The notes beneath the pieces were generated by a model. The model was not told where the DNA came from. It ran no database searches and worked only from the letters and a program-made list of their open reading frames with translations. This document shows, one piece after another, positions 1 through 6,873 of a DNA stretch of 9,934 nucleotides. The stretch's first letter is position 1. Each line of letters opens with the position of its first letter. A program made the translations under genes and the position numbers. Origin of the DNA: JAKORR01 sp964608495 (GTDB lineage: Bacteria > Armatimonadota > Zipacnadia > Zipacnadales > FEN-943); contig CAZSOQ010000199.1 in the NCBI GenBank assembly GCA_964608495.1, positions 1 to 9,934 on the forward strand, in the 5' to 3' direction.

Positions 1-1318
1 GGCTGATCCCGACGCCCGTGTCCGCCACGGCGACCTTGATGTACGGCCCCTCGGCCGCCGCCGTCACCGCCACCCTCCCCCCCGGCCGATTGTACTTGAT
101 GGCATTGCCGACCAGGTTGCTGAAGAGGCGGATGAGCTCCTCGCGGTCGGCCTCGACGGGTCTCAGGCGCTCGGGGATCTGGGCCTCGAGGGTCACTGTG
201 TGCTGCGCAGCCACGGGCTGCATCAGCTCGACGACCTCGCGCACCAGCTCCCCCAGGTCCTGCGGCGTGATCTCGCGGCGCACCGTGCCGGCCTCCATCC
301 GCGCCACGTCCAGCAGGTCGGACACCAGGTCCGCCAGGGCCTTGATGCGCTCCCGCGAGCGCTTCAGCATGTGCTTCTCCTGCTCGGGGTCGTGCACCAG
401 CCCCTCAAGGAGCACGGAGAGAAACCCGTCCACGGCGGCCAGGGGCGCCCGCAGCTCGTGGGCCACCATGTTCACGAACTGGGCCTTCAGCTCCTCGACG
501 TGCTTGAGCTGCGTGATGTCCCGCAGCACCGTCACGGTGCCCAGGAACCGCCCTGACTCCTGGTCCACCACGGGCGACACGTCCGCCAGCACCCAGGACC
601 GATCGTCCAGGTGGGTCAGCCTTACCTCCTGCGACAGCCGCACGTGCCGCGCCGACGCCTCCTGGATCATGTCGTACAGCTCCGCCGGCTGCAGCACCTC
701 CGCCAGCGGGTAGGGTCCCTCGCCCAGCTCCAGGCCGGGCAGGACGCGCAAGGCCGCGGGGTTGAAGAGCACAAGCTGCTGCTCAGCGTTGCACACCAGC
801 ACGCCGTCGGTCATGGAGTTGATGATATGCCGCAGCCGGCTCTTCTCCGTCGCCAGCTCCAGCATCCGCCACTCGCGCTCGGCCTGCAGGCGGTTGCGCT
901 CGCGGATCAGCCTCACACGCTCGAGGGCCTTGTTGACCACCCTGGTGAGCTCGTCGGGCGAGAAGGGCTTGGCGAGGAAGTCGTAGGCGCCCTGCCGCGT
1001 GGCCTCGATGGCCGTCTCGAGCGTGGCGTAGGCGGTGATGACGACGCAGACCGTCTCGGGGGCCGCCGCCCGCGCGCGGCCGAGGAACTCCAGGCCCCCC
1101 ATACCCGGCATCTTCAGGTCCACGAGCACCAGGTCCAGCTCCGGGCGGCGCTGCAGGACCTCCAGCCCCTCCTCCGCCGTCGCCGCCACCAGCACCTCAT
1201 GGCCCTCGGCCCGAAGCACGCGCTCGCAGCCCTTGCGGATCCCCACTTCGTCGTCTATGACCAGTATTGCGTGACCGGCCTGGTCCTCGGCTTGGCCGTC
1301 GGCTAGAGCCTCTGCCAC
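1..1318 (-). CDS. REC-PAS-HisKA-HATPase hybrid histidine kinase (3' end cut by window)
   Basis: Soluble two-component protein; 439 residues are visible and the C-terminus runs off base 1. Residues 17-135 form a receiver domain with the acidic pair D22/D23, phospho-acceptor D67 in LVDLKMPG, T95 in ITAYAT and K117 in AKPF. A linker helix leads to a PAS domain (about 163-270) starting near the HIINSMTDGVLV stretch. The HisKA H-box is VAHELRAPL with H287. The ATPase N-box NLVGNAIKYN starts at N401, and the G1 box DTGVGIS is the last thing seen; the F and G2 boxes lie outside. I chose the GTG at 1318 because GGAGGT lies 8 bases upstream and the receiver fold begins 16 residues later. No membrane segment is visible. 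The gene follows the Cache kinase by 59 bases on the same strand. Receiver-first kinases of this kind are commonly phosphorylated by another kinase; that the neighbour does so here is inference. The domain calls are secure. Confidence 0.95.
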   Translation of the reverse strand, partial: MAEALADGQAEDQAGHAILVIDDEVGIRKGCERVLRAEGHEVLVAATAEEGLEVLQRRPELDLVLVDLKMPGMGGLEFLGRARAAAPETVCVVITAYATLETAIEATRQGAYDFLAKPFSPDELTRVVNKALERVRLIRERNRLQAEREWRMLELATEKSRLRHIINSMTDGVLVCNAEQQLVLFNPAALRVLPGLELGEGPYPLAEVLQPAELYDMIQEASARHVRLSQEVRLTHLDDRSWVLADVSPVVDQESGRFLGTVTVLRDITQLKHVEELKAQFVNMVAHELRAPLAAVDGFLSVLLEGLVHDPEQEKHMLKRSRERIKALADLVSDLLDVARMEAGTVRREITPQDLGELVREVVELMQPVAAQHTVTLEAQIPERLRPVEADREELIRLFSNLVGNAIKYNRPGGRVAVTAAAEGPYIKVAVADTGVGIS

Positions 1319-1326
1319 TTCCGGGC

Positions 1327-1332
1327 ACCTCC
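1327..1332 (-). promoter_or_regulatory. Ribosome binding site GGAGGT for the REC-PAS kinase
   Basis: Read on the minus strand, GGAGGT stands 8 bases before the GTG at 1318. It decides the start, because no ATG lies near the beginning of the receiver domain. Confidence 0.8.
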
Positions 1333-1377
1333 GCGCGGCGTTTCGCCGGAAGCAGTCTACAACCTCGGCCGGGCGCC

Positions 1378-3360
1378 TTACGACCCGCCTGCCCCGCCCT
1401 CCTCCAGCGGCACGTCGGCCCGCGGGAGCGTCACGATCAGGTCAATCCACTTCCCTTCTTCGCCCTCCGCCCAGATCTCTCCGCCGTGCTTGTGCACGAT
1501 CTCCCGCGCTATGTACAGCCCCAGGCCCGTGCCGCGCTCCGCTTCCCCGGACTCATGAAGGCGCGAGAACTTCTCGAACAGGCGCGGCATCTGGTGCGGC
1601 GGCACGCCCTGGCCCTCGTTCCACACGTGCAGCTCGACGTACCCGTCGGTGAGCCTGCCCCAGAGCCGCACCAGCCCGCCCTCGCGCCCGTACTTGACCG
1701 CGTTGCTCAGCAGGTTCTCGTAGACGATCTGCAGCAGCGACGGGTCGGCGTGCACGGGCAGGTCGGGCGTCAGCTCGCTCTGCACCCGCATCCCCCTGGC
1801 CTCGAGCCGCGCCCGCAGGTCGCGCAGCACGGGCCGCACCACGTCCTGTTCTACCATCAGGGGCCGCGCCCGCACCTGCAGCTCGCCGCGCTCGATCCGC
1901 GACAGGTTCAGGTAGTTGAGGATCATGTTCTCGGCCCGGTTCACGGCCCCCAGCACATCGTCCAGGGCCTCACGCTGGTCGTCCTCAAGGTCCCCGACGT
2001 ACCCGTCGCGCAGTGCCATGAGGTTGATCTTCATCGCCGCCACCTGGTTCTTGAGCTCGTGGGTGATGAACTCGAGCGTGTCCAGGTAGTTCTCGTTCCA
2101 GCGCTTGAGCTCTTCCGCGGTGCGGCTCAACTCCTGGTGGCTCTGGCGGAGCTGGTCATCCCGGCCCCGCAGCGCAGCGACCATCTGGTTGAAGGCCATC
2201 GTCAAGCGGCGGATGTCGTCCCGCACCGTGGTCCCCTCGGGCGCGGGCAAGTGCTGGCCCAGGTCACCCCGGGCCACCGCTGCCGCCGCCGCCGTCAGCC
2301 GCGTGATCGGCTGCGCGAGCTGCGCCGCCAGCCACGAGGACAGCAGTACGGCGCCCCCCACCGCCAGCCAGCTTACCATCAGGAATACCCCCAACGCCTC
2401 GCGCTGCATGTCGTCGTACCGCTGCTGCAGGACCCCCACGTACAGCATCCCGATGATCCGGTAGCTACGGTCGCGGATCGGCTCGTAGGCCGAGATGTAC
2501 CAGCTATCCACGACGAAGGCCGGGCCTCGCCACGTCTTGCCCTCGCCCAGCACGCGATCGAAGACCTCGGCCGAGACACGAGTGCCCACCGCCCGCCGGC
2601 CCCGCGCGTCGGTGACGTTCGTTGCCACGCGCACGTCGCGCTGGAAGATCGTCACCGTGCCCAGGCTCTTGCCCTCGTACAGCACGTGAGTGAAGATGCT
2701 GTCGCGGATGAAGTCCACCAGGTCGGAGTTGCGGTTGAGCACCACCCCCACGCGCACCGCGCCGATGACCCGCGCGTCCTCGCCGTGGATGGGCGCCGCG
2801 GCCTCGAGGACCATGGCGTCGGTCATGCTCTTGGCCTGCCCCGGCTTGGCCCGCGGCGTGGGCAGGATGTCAATGGTCGACCGCGCGGCGAGCACGGGGC
2901 TCTCCTCCTCCAGGGCCTCGAGGGGTAGCAGAGACACGGCGCTGGCGGCCCGCCCCGTCTTCAGCGCCTCGAACACCACTGCGCTCCCGGCGGGCACGGG
3001 ACTGGGGACCCTCGCGCGGGCGGACCGGCGGATCGTGCCGTCGGCGTCAACGATCTGTAGGAAGTCGCAGGCGCAGTCGGTGCGCAGGCCTTCGAGGAAA
3101 GACGAGGGGAGGCGATCGGGCGCGGAGGCGCCGCCGCGCTCCAGGTTCAGGGCGGTCACGACCGCCATCTTGCGGACGTCGTCCAGGCGACCGTGCAGCA
3201 CCGCGCGGGCCGTCTTCAGCGCCAGCGCCACGCGCCGCTCGGCCTCGCCGACGACCAAGCGGCGTATGAGCACAGTGCCCGCCGACACGGCGAGCAGCCC
3301 GCCCAGGAGCGCTACGCCCACCAGAGCCAGCAGGAGCCTCGTCCGCAGCGGCGCGTCCAT
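1378..3360 (-). CDS. Membrane sensor histidine kinase: Cache, HAMP, HisKA, HATPase
   Basis: A 660-aa transmembrane sensor kinase. TM1 is about residues 8-32. An extracytoplasmic region of about 290 residues follows, resembling Cache_3-Cache_2 type ligand sensors; diagnostic stretches are VTIFQRDVRVATNV (236-249), a WYISAYEPI strand (287-295) and IIGMLYVGVL (302-311). TM2 is about 323-347, then HAMP (348-400), a coiled-coil linker and HisKA with the H-box FITHELKNQ, H434. The ATPase domain has N-box residues N549 and N553, F-box LFEKFSR (594-600) and G2 box GTGLGL (610-615). The G1 box is NEGQG (581-585), with Asn where Asp is usual. I chose the ATG at 3360 because TM1 follows at once and a G-rich GGGGTGA element sits upstream; a longer reading to 3468 would add 36 unconvincing residues and cross the promoter. 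It is the first gene of a probable two-gene operon with the REC-PAS kinase. The ligand is unknown; Cache domains typically bind small metabolites. Confidence 0.95.
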   Translation of the reverse strand: MDAPLRTRLLLALVGVALLGGLLAVSAGTVLIRRLVVGEAERRVALALKTARAVLHGRLDDVRKMAVVTALNLERGGASAPDRLPSSFLEGLRTDCACDFLQIVDADGTIRRSARARVPSPVPAGSAVVFEALKTGRAASAVSLLPLEALEEESPVLAARSTIDILPTPRAKPGQAKSMTDAMVLEAAAPIHGEDARVIGAVRVGVVLNRNSDLVDFIRDSIFTHVLYEGKSLGTVTIFQRDVRVATNVTDARGRRAVGTRVSAEVFDRVLGEGKTWRGPAFVVDSWYISAYEPIRDRSYRIIGMLYVGVLQQRYDDMQREALGVFLMVSWLAVGGAVLLSSWLAAQLAQPITRLTAAAAAVARGDLGQHLPAPEGTTVRDDIRRLTMAFNQMVAALRGRDDQLRQSHQELSRTAEELKRWNENYLDTLEFITHELKNQVAAMKINLMALRDGYVGDLEDDQREALDDVLGAVNRAENMILNYLNLSRIERGELQVRARPLMVEQDVVRPVLRDLRARLEARGMRVQSELTPDLPVHADPSLLQIVYENLLSNAVKYGREGGLVRLWGRLTDGYVELHVWNEGQGVPPHQMPRLFEKFSRLHESGEAERGTGLGLYIAREIVHKHGGEIWAEGEEGKWIDLIVTLPRADVPLEEGGAGGS

Positions 3361-3414
3361 AGTCACCCCCCAGACCCCTGGTCCGCGGTTGCAGCGCCAG
3401 GGCGCCTCGTGCCT

Positions 3415-3423
3415 ATTGTAGCA
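3415..3423 (-). promoter_or_regulatory. Extended -10 promoter for the kinase operon
   Basis: On the minus strand TGC-TACAAT is an extended -10 element of the sigma-70 type (TGn plus a 5/6 match to TATAAT). No good -35 hexamer lies 16-19 bases upstream, which is normal for extended -10 promoters. The predicted transcript would start near 3408, giving a leader of about 48 bases before the ATG at 3360. It sits in the 104-base gap after the rhomboid gene, so the kinase pair may be transcribed separately from it. Confidence 0.55.
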
Positions 3424-3464
3424 GGACCGGGGCGGGGCCTGCAGTGGGCGGAATCGGGACGCCC

Positions 3465-4655
3465 TCAAGGCTGGGCCGACAGCCGCCGCAGCCAGTCGTG
3501 CGCCTCCAGGGCCTGGCGGCTATCGGGGAGCTGTTGGAGGATATACTGGAAGTACTGGGCGGCCAGGCCGGGGTCGCTGAGCCGTAGGGCCGCGATCTCG
3601 CCCGCCCGCAGCGCGGCCTCGGCCCTCGCGTCCGCCGGCGCGTCCTGCGTCAGTACCGCGCGCAGCACAGCGACGGCCTGGGCCGGGGCTCCCTGCCGCA
3701 CGTACACCTCGGCCAGCGAGAGCCGCAGGGGCACCGGCAGGCCTACGTCGCCCACCCCGGACCTGGCCCTGTCGTAGCAGTGCAGCGCCTCGTCGTACCT
3801 CTCCGCCGCCAGGTGCAGGGACAGGGCGCGCAGCCAGTACTCGACGGCCCTGCCGGCGAACTCCGGGCTGGCGGAGCAGTGGGCCGCCGCGAGCTCCTGC
3901 AGGGCCGCGTCGGTGGGGGCCGCGTCGGCCTGCTCGATGGCCGCCGCGGCGGCCAGCTTCAGCGCCCCACTGGCGGCCAGGCGGCCGATCTCGTCGCGGG
4001 CGACGTCGGTGGCCGCGGCCTGGGGCAGGTTGAGTTTCAGGGCCATGGCCGCGCCGGCCGCGAAGCCGCCGAGGTGCGCCCAGTGCCCCACGCCCCCCAA
4101 CTCGCCCATCAGCACCTGCCAGATGCCCGACAACAGGTCCATGCCGACGTAGAAGAGCGCCACCCACCGCGCCTCGACCAGCCACGTGCCGTAGTAGATG
4201 AAGTAAAGCCAGTAGAAGATGCGTACCTGGACGCGGGGGAAGCGGAGGACGAAGAGGGCCAGGAGGCCCATGATGGCGCCCGAGGCCCCGAGGCTGCCGA
4301 CGGCCTCGTGAGTGGCGACGAGACCCACCACGGTCTGCAGGGCCGAGGCGGCCAGGCCGGCGCCGAGGTAGATGGCGAGATAGCGCTTGACGCCCAGGGC
4401 GTCCTCGGCGTGGGAGCCGAAGACCCACAGGAAGACCATATTGCCGGCGAGGTGGAAGAGATCGGCGTGGGCGAAGAGGGCCGTGATGGGCTGCCACAGA
4501 GCGAAGCTGTCGGGGTTGAGGACCAGCGGGTTCAGCTCGGGGTGCCATCCCAGAGCAACTTCGAGCATGAAAACCAGGCAGTTAACCGCGATGAGAGCCA
4601 CCGTGGCCCACGGGAAGTGCTCGGTCTCACGCTCAGTGCCGTAGGGAAACAGCAT
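3465..4655 (-). CDS. Rhomboid-family intramembrane serine protease with C-terminal TPR-like region
   Basis: 396 aa. Residues 1-210 form the six-helix rhomboid core: TM1 near 15-36, the HLAGNMVFLWVFG segment (68-80) with the family His/Asn pair H68 and N72, catalytic Ser125 in the GASG motif (123-126), and catalytic His194 in WAHLGGFAAG (192-201). Rhomboids cleave transmembrane substrates within the bilayer by a Ser-His dyad, and both residues are present, so the enzyme should be active. Residues 211-396 are Ala-rich, helical and soluble. Repeated helix pairs (e.g. AVEYWLRALSLHLAAERYDEALHCYDRA, shown here as 226 onward in outline) suggest tetratricopeptide-type repeats, probably cytoplasmic. 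I chose the ATG at 4655 because LFPYGTERE right after it is a typical rhomboid beginning; no clear Shine-Dalgarno precedes it, and the upstream extension (to 4889) is Arg/Pro-rich noise. It is co-directional with the kinases and divergent from the propeller gene. The substrate is unknown. Confidence 0.93.
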   Translation of the reverse strand: MLFPYGTERETEHFPWATVALIAVNCLVFMLEVALGWHPELNPLVLNPDSFALWQPITALFAHADLFHLAGNMVFLWVFGSHAEDALGVKRYLAIYLGAGLAASALQTVVGLVATHEAVGSLGASGAIMGLLALFVLRFPRVQVRIFYWLYFIYYGTWLVEARWVALFYVGMDLLSGIWQVLMGELGGVGHWAHLGGFAAGAAMALKLNLPQAAATDVARDEIGRLAASGALKLAAAAAIEQADAAPTDAALQELAAAHCSASPEFAGRAVEYWLRALSLHLAAERYDEALHCYDRARSGVGDVGLPVPLRLSLAEVYVRQGAPAQAVAVLRAVLTQDAPADARAEAALRAGEIAALRLSDPGLAAQYFQYILQQLPDSRQALEAHDWLRRLSAQP

Positions 4656-4845
4656 GGCTGAGCAGCGCGGTGCGCCCGGACGGCGGTCGCGGCGGGCGAG
4701 CGGCCCTGTGGCGGGCTGCTCGGCGCGGGAGGCGGTGCGCGCGGCGCCGAGTCGGCGAGGGTGATTTCGCCGTGACGGGCGGACCACCTTGCCAAGCGGG
4801 CGTGGAGGGGTGATGGTCGCGGCGCAACCCGCCGGGGCCTGGGCC

Positions 4846-4874
4846 TTGACAGTGCCGCCCCGGGCTGGCATACG
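4846..4874 (+). promoter_or_regulatory. Sigma-70-like promoter for the propeller gene
   Basis: A perfect -35 TTGACA (4846-4851), a 17-base spacer, then CATACG (4869-4874) as a weak -10, preceded by TGG as an extended -10. The start would be near 4881, giving a leader of about 34 bases before the ATG at 4915. It lies in the 259-base divergent gap (4656-4914). I found no convincing promoter for the rhomboid gene on the other strand of that gap. Confidence 0.5.
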
Positions 4875-4901
4875 TGACACGCCCAACACGCGCGGAATCC
4901 C

Positions 4902-4907
4902 GGGAGG
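4902..4907 (+). promoter_or_regulatory. Ribosome binding site GGGAGG deciding the propeller start
   Basis: GGGAGG lies 7 bases before the ATG at 4915. This supports that start over the ATG at 4789, which would place the predicted promoter inside the coding region. Confidence 0.75.
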
Positions 4908-4914
4908 CGCCCTG

Positions 4915-5844
4915 ATGGACTACGATCTGCTGCGAGACCGATTCGCCGGCTACACGACCATCCTGCGGCCCGACAGGGACGAGGCGGACTGGTGGGGCGG
5001 CGCGCCGTCTATCGCCATCGGCCCAGACGGGCGCACCTACCTGGCCGTCCGCATGCGCGAGGCCGTGTCCCCTCGCGGTCGGCGCGGCTACGAGGTGCGA
5101 CTGCTCGTCGGCGACGACGGTGTCCACTTCGAGCCCATCGCCCACTTGAGGCGCGAGGACGTGCCCATCGGCGGCTTCGAGCGGCCCGCGCTGGTGTACG
5201 ACGCCGCGCGCGCGGCCTTCCGGCTCTACCTCTGCGGGCCCTGGCCCCACGAGGGGGTCGAACACTGGTGCATCCTGCGTCTGGAGGACGTGCGCGACCC
5301 CCGCGATCTCGATCCCTCGACGGCCCGGCCCGTCCTGGCCGCGCCGCCGCCGAAGAACGAGCGCGACTTCGGCGTGCGCGGCTACAAGGACCCCTTCGTG
5401 TGGATCGAGGGCGACGAGTATCACATGGTGGTCATCGGCTACGGCCCCGAGCGCACTTACCACTTCGTGTCGGCCGACGGCGACGAGTGGCGGCAGGCTG
5501 GCGATGGGCCGTGGATGGACCACGGCGGCTGGCACACGTTCTTCACGAGGCCCGCGTGCGTGTTGTCCCTGGGCGCCGGGTGGCTGGTGGTCTACGAGGG
5601 CTCGCACCCGACCTGGTACGACCCGCCGTACAACATCGCGACGGGGCTGGCCTGGACGCCCGATCTGCGCCACGTGGTTGACCTCACGCCCGACGAGCCG
5701 CTGCTGAAGAGCACCACGCCGGGCACGTACCACACCTGGCGCTACTCGCACTGGCTGTGGCGCGACGGGGAGCTGTGGGCCTACGCGGAGGTCGCCTGCC
5801 CCGACGACACGAACGAGGTGCGCCTGTTCCGGGTGCGCATGTGA
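4915..5844 (+). CDS. Five-bladed beta-propeller glycosidase-like protein (GH43/GH130-like fold)
   Basis: 309 aa, no signal peptide, so probably cytoplasmic. Five repeated strand groups suggest a five-bladed propeller as in GH43, GH68 and GH130 enzymes: blade 1 near WWGGAPSIAIGPDG (26-39), blade 2 at ERPALVYD (89-96), blade 3 at GYKDPFVW (156-163), blade 4 at FTRPACVL to VVYEGSH (210-231), and blade 5 at YSHWLWRDGELWAYAE (277-292). The KDP in blade 3, with D159, is the most family-like motif; E89, E228 and E292 are other candidate acids. The first blade has no Asp at the usual GH43 nucleophile-side position. Enzymes of this fold hydrolyse or phosphorolyse arabino-, xylo- or manno-type glycosides; the substrate cannot be read here. 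The gene stands alone on the plus strand with its own promoter and ribosome binding site. The fold assignment is reasonable, the activity is inference, and it could be a non-catalytic sugar-binding propeller. Confidence 0.85.
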   Translation: MDYDLLRDRFAGYTTILRPDRDEADWWGGAPSIAIGPDGRTYLAVRMREAVSPRGRRGYEVRLLVGDDGVHFEPIAHLRREDVPIGGFERPALVYDAARAAFRLYLCGPWPHEGVEHWCILRLEDVRDPRDLDPSTARPVLAAPPPKNERDFGVRGYKDPFVWIEGDEYHMVVIGYGPERTYHFVSADGDEWRQAGDGPWMDHGGWHTFFTRPACVLSLGAGWLVVYEGSHPTWYDPPYNIATGLAWTPDLRHVVDLTPDEPLLKSTTPGTYHTWRYSHWLWRDGELWAYAEVACPDDTNEVRLFRVRM

Positions 5845-5880
5845 GGGCTGACCGCGAGGCAGGCGCTAACGCAGCTCACG

Positions 5881-5899
5881 GCAGCGGCAAAGCCGCCGC
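5881..5899. terminator. GC-rich hairpin in the convergent gap, possible terminator
   Basis: GCGGC-AAA-GCCGC forms a 5-bp stem, extendable to 8 bp with one A/C mismatch. It lies in the 88-base gap between two convergent genes, where a two-way terminator would be expected. No T-run follows on either strand, so intrinsic termination is doubtful. Confidence 0.25.
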
Positions 5900-5932
5900 G
5901 TCGGGCCCTCCTGCCCGGTCCGCCCGTGCAGG

Positions 5933-6664
5933 CTACTTGAACATGCTGAAGGCGGTGGGCTGCAAGCCCGCGGCCGAGAGCACGTCCCTCGCCGCCGCCA
6001 TCAGCTCCTGCCGCTGCTGGGCCAAGGCCGTGCCCGTGCCCGGGATTATGTCTAGCAGGTAGCGCTGGGCCCCCGCGATCGGGGGGTCGTCGGTCAGGGC
6101 CCACAAGGCTACCTGAGCGGCCGGATGGGCCGGATGCTGCGTGTCGAGCACCTGGGCGAAGCGGATGAGCGTGGGGTTGAGGGGCGGCAGAAGGACCAGG
6201 GCGTCGTAGTGGGTCGGGGCGGGCTTGCCGAGGTCCATGCACAGGGCGGGGATGGTGACGCGGACGGCGTTGGCGAGGCCGAGGCGCGTGGTGGTGGACG
6301 TGCTGCCGAACATGCCCTGACGGCCGCCTCCCCCGGCGCCCTGGCCGAAGCGCGGACGCCGTCCGCCCTCGGAGCCGCCATAGGCACCGCCGCCGCCATA
6401 CGCACCGGGACCGCCATACTGCGCCCAGGCGCCGCCGGTCGAGCCGGTCGCGCGGAAGACGGACCCCGCCGGGATCACCACCTCGGTCGGCCCGCCCGGC
6501 ATGCGCTCGATAAGGCCCACGACGGAGGAGTCGCCGTTGCCGCGGAAGTCCGCGCGGATGGAGCCCTGGTTGAGGGCCGTGAAGATGTCCACGCGGTTGG
6601 CCTGGGCCAGCGCCGAGAGGCCGAGAAGGCTCAGGCTGACGAGGCAAAGCAGGATCGCGCGCAC
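5933..6664 (-). CDS. Exported protein of unknown function with a Gly-rich insertion
   Basis: 243 aa. An N-terminal signal peptide (VRAILLCLVSLSLLGLSALA, residues 1-20) has a likely cleavage after ALA or AQA, with no lipobox Cys. The mature part opens with a beta-rich segment (RADFRGNG at 37-44, TEVVIPAGSVF at 60-70). A low-complexity Gly/Tyr/Arg region (73-120) follows, and then strands resume with AVRVTIPALCMDL (133-145). The second half is more helical and includes AAQVALWALTDDPP (182-195). My impression, not tested, is that it belongs to secreted beta-sandwich proteins in which an IPAGTVF strand is followed by a short loop and an ACxD/ALCMD-type strand, with the Gly-rich stretch as an insertion. 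There is one Cys in the mature protein (C142). The GTG at 6664 is chosen because AGGAGGT lies 9 bases upstream and the signal peptide starts there; an upstream ATG at 6709 would overlap the promoter. The function is not known. Confidence 0.85.
   Translation of the reverse strand: MRAILLCLVSLSLLGLSALAQANRVDIFTALNQGSIRADFRGNGDSSVVGLIERMPGGPTEVVIPAGSVFRATGSTGGAWAQYGGPGAYGGGGAYGGSEGGRRPRFGQGAGGGGRQGMFGSTSTTTRLGLANAVRVTIPALCMDLGKPAPTHYDALVLLPPLNPTLIRFAQVLDTQHPAHPAAQVALWALTDDPPIAGAQRYLLDIIPGTGTALAQQRQELMAAARDVLSAAGLQPTAFSMFK
6305..6448 (-). repeat. Gly-rich low-complexity coding region
   Basis: Codes for residues 73-120 of the exported protein. AYGG units recur (GGPGAYGGGGAYGG), and the DNA shows imperfect units around CCGCCATA on the plus strand near 6375-6420. 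Such tracts can change length by slippage. Confidence 0.7.
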
Positions 6665-6673
6665 TTGACCAGC

Positions 6674-6680
6674 ACCTCCT
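6674..6680 (-). promoter_or_regulatory. Ribosome binding site AGGAGGT for the exported protein
   Basis: A perfect Shine-Dalgarno sequence on the minus strand, 9 bases before the GTG at 6664. It fixes the start at the first residue of the signal peptide. Confidence 0.8.
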
Positions 6681-6699
6681 GGCCCCCACCTTCGCGGGG

Positions 6700-6708
6700 A
6701 GTATAGCA
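6700..6708 (-). promoter_or_regulatory. Extended -10 promoter for the exported protein
   Basis: Minus strand TGC-TATACT is an extended -10 element (TGn plus 5/6 of TATAAT), with no clear -35. Transcription would start near 6693, leaving a leader of about 29 bases that contains the ribosome binding site. It lies in the 209-base gap after the large glycosidase-like gene. The rest of that gap (6709-6873) shows no gene and no clear terminator. Confidence 0.55.
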
Positions 6709-6873
6709 CCGGGCCCGGGGCAGGAGGAAGAAGACTGGCGCCGGATGCGGCAGGACCCGCGGCAGGGCGCCCGGACGGACGGGTGCGGAATAGGGCGGCC
6801 TTCCCCGTTGGTGAAGGGTGGTAAGGTCTGGACGATCAACTACCGTCGCTAGTTCACTGCCCGGGCGCTCGGC

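Noticed and set aside
1267..2928. A 553-codon plus-strand open frame opposite the Cache kinase
   Set aside because: It is Arg/Pro/His/Leu-rich with no domain, and mirrors GC-rich codon bias of the clear kinase gene on the other strand.
3430..3464. Hairpin after the rhomboid stop (GGGCG/CGCCC)
   Set aside because: Only 5 bp with a 9-base loop and no T-run; expected by chance in DNA this GC-rich.
3361..3468. Longer N-terminus for the Cache kinase
   Set aside because: The extra 36 residues are not protein-like, would overlap the rhomboid stop and would place the extended -10 promoter inside the gene.
4633..5751. A 372-codon minus-strand open frame over the propeller gene
   Set aside because: No recognisable domain, overlaps the rhomboid start and the divergent promoter; the plus-strand frame has propeller motifs and a ribosome binding site.
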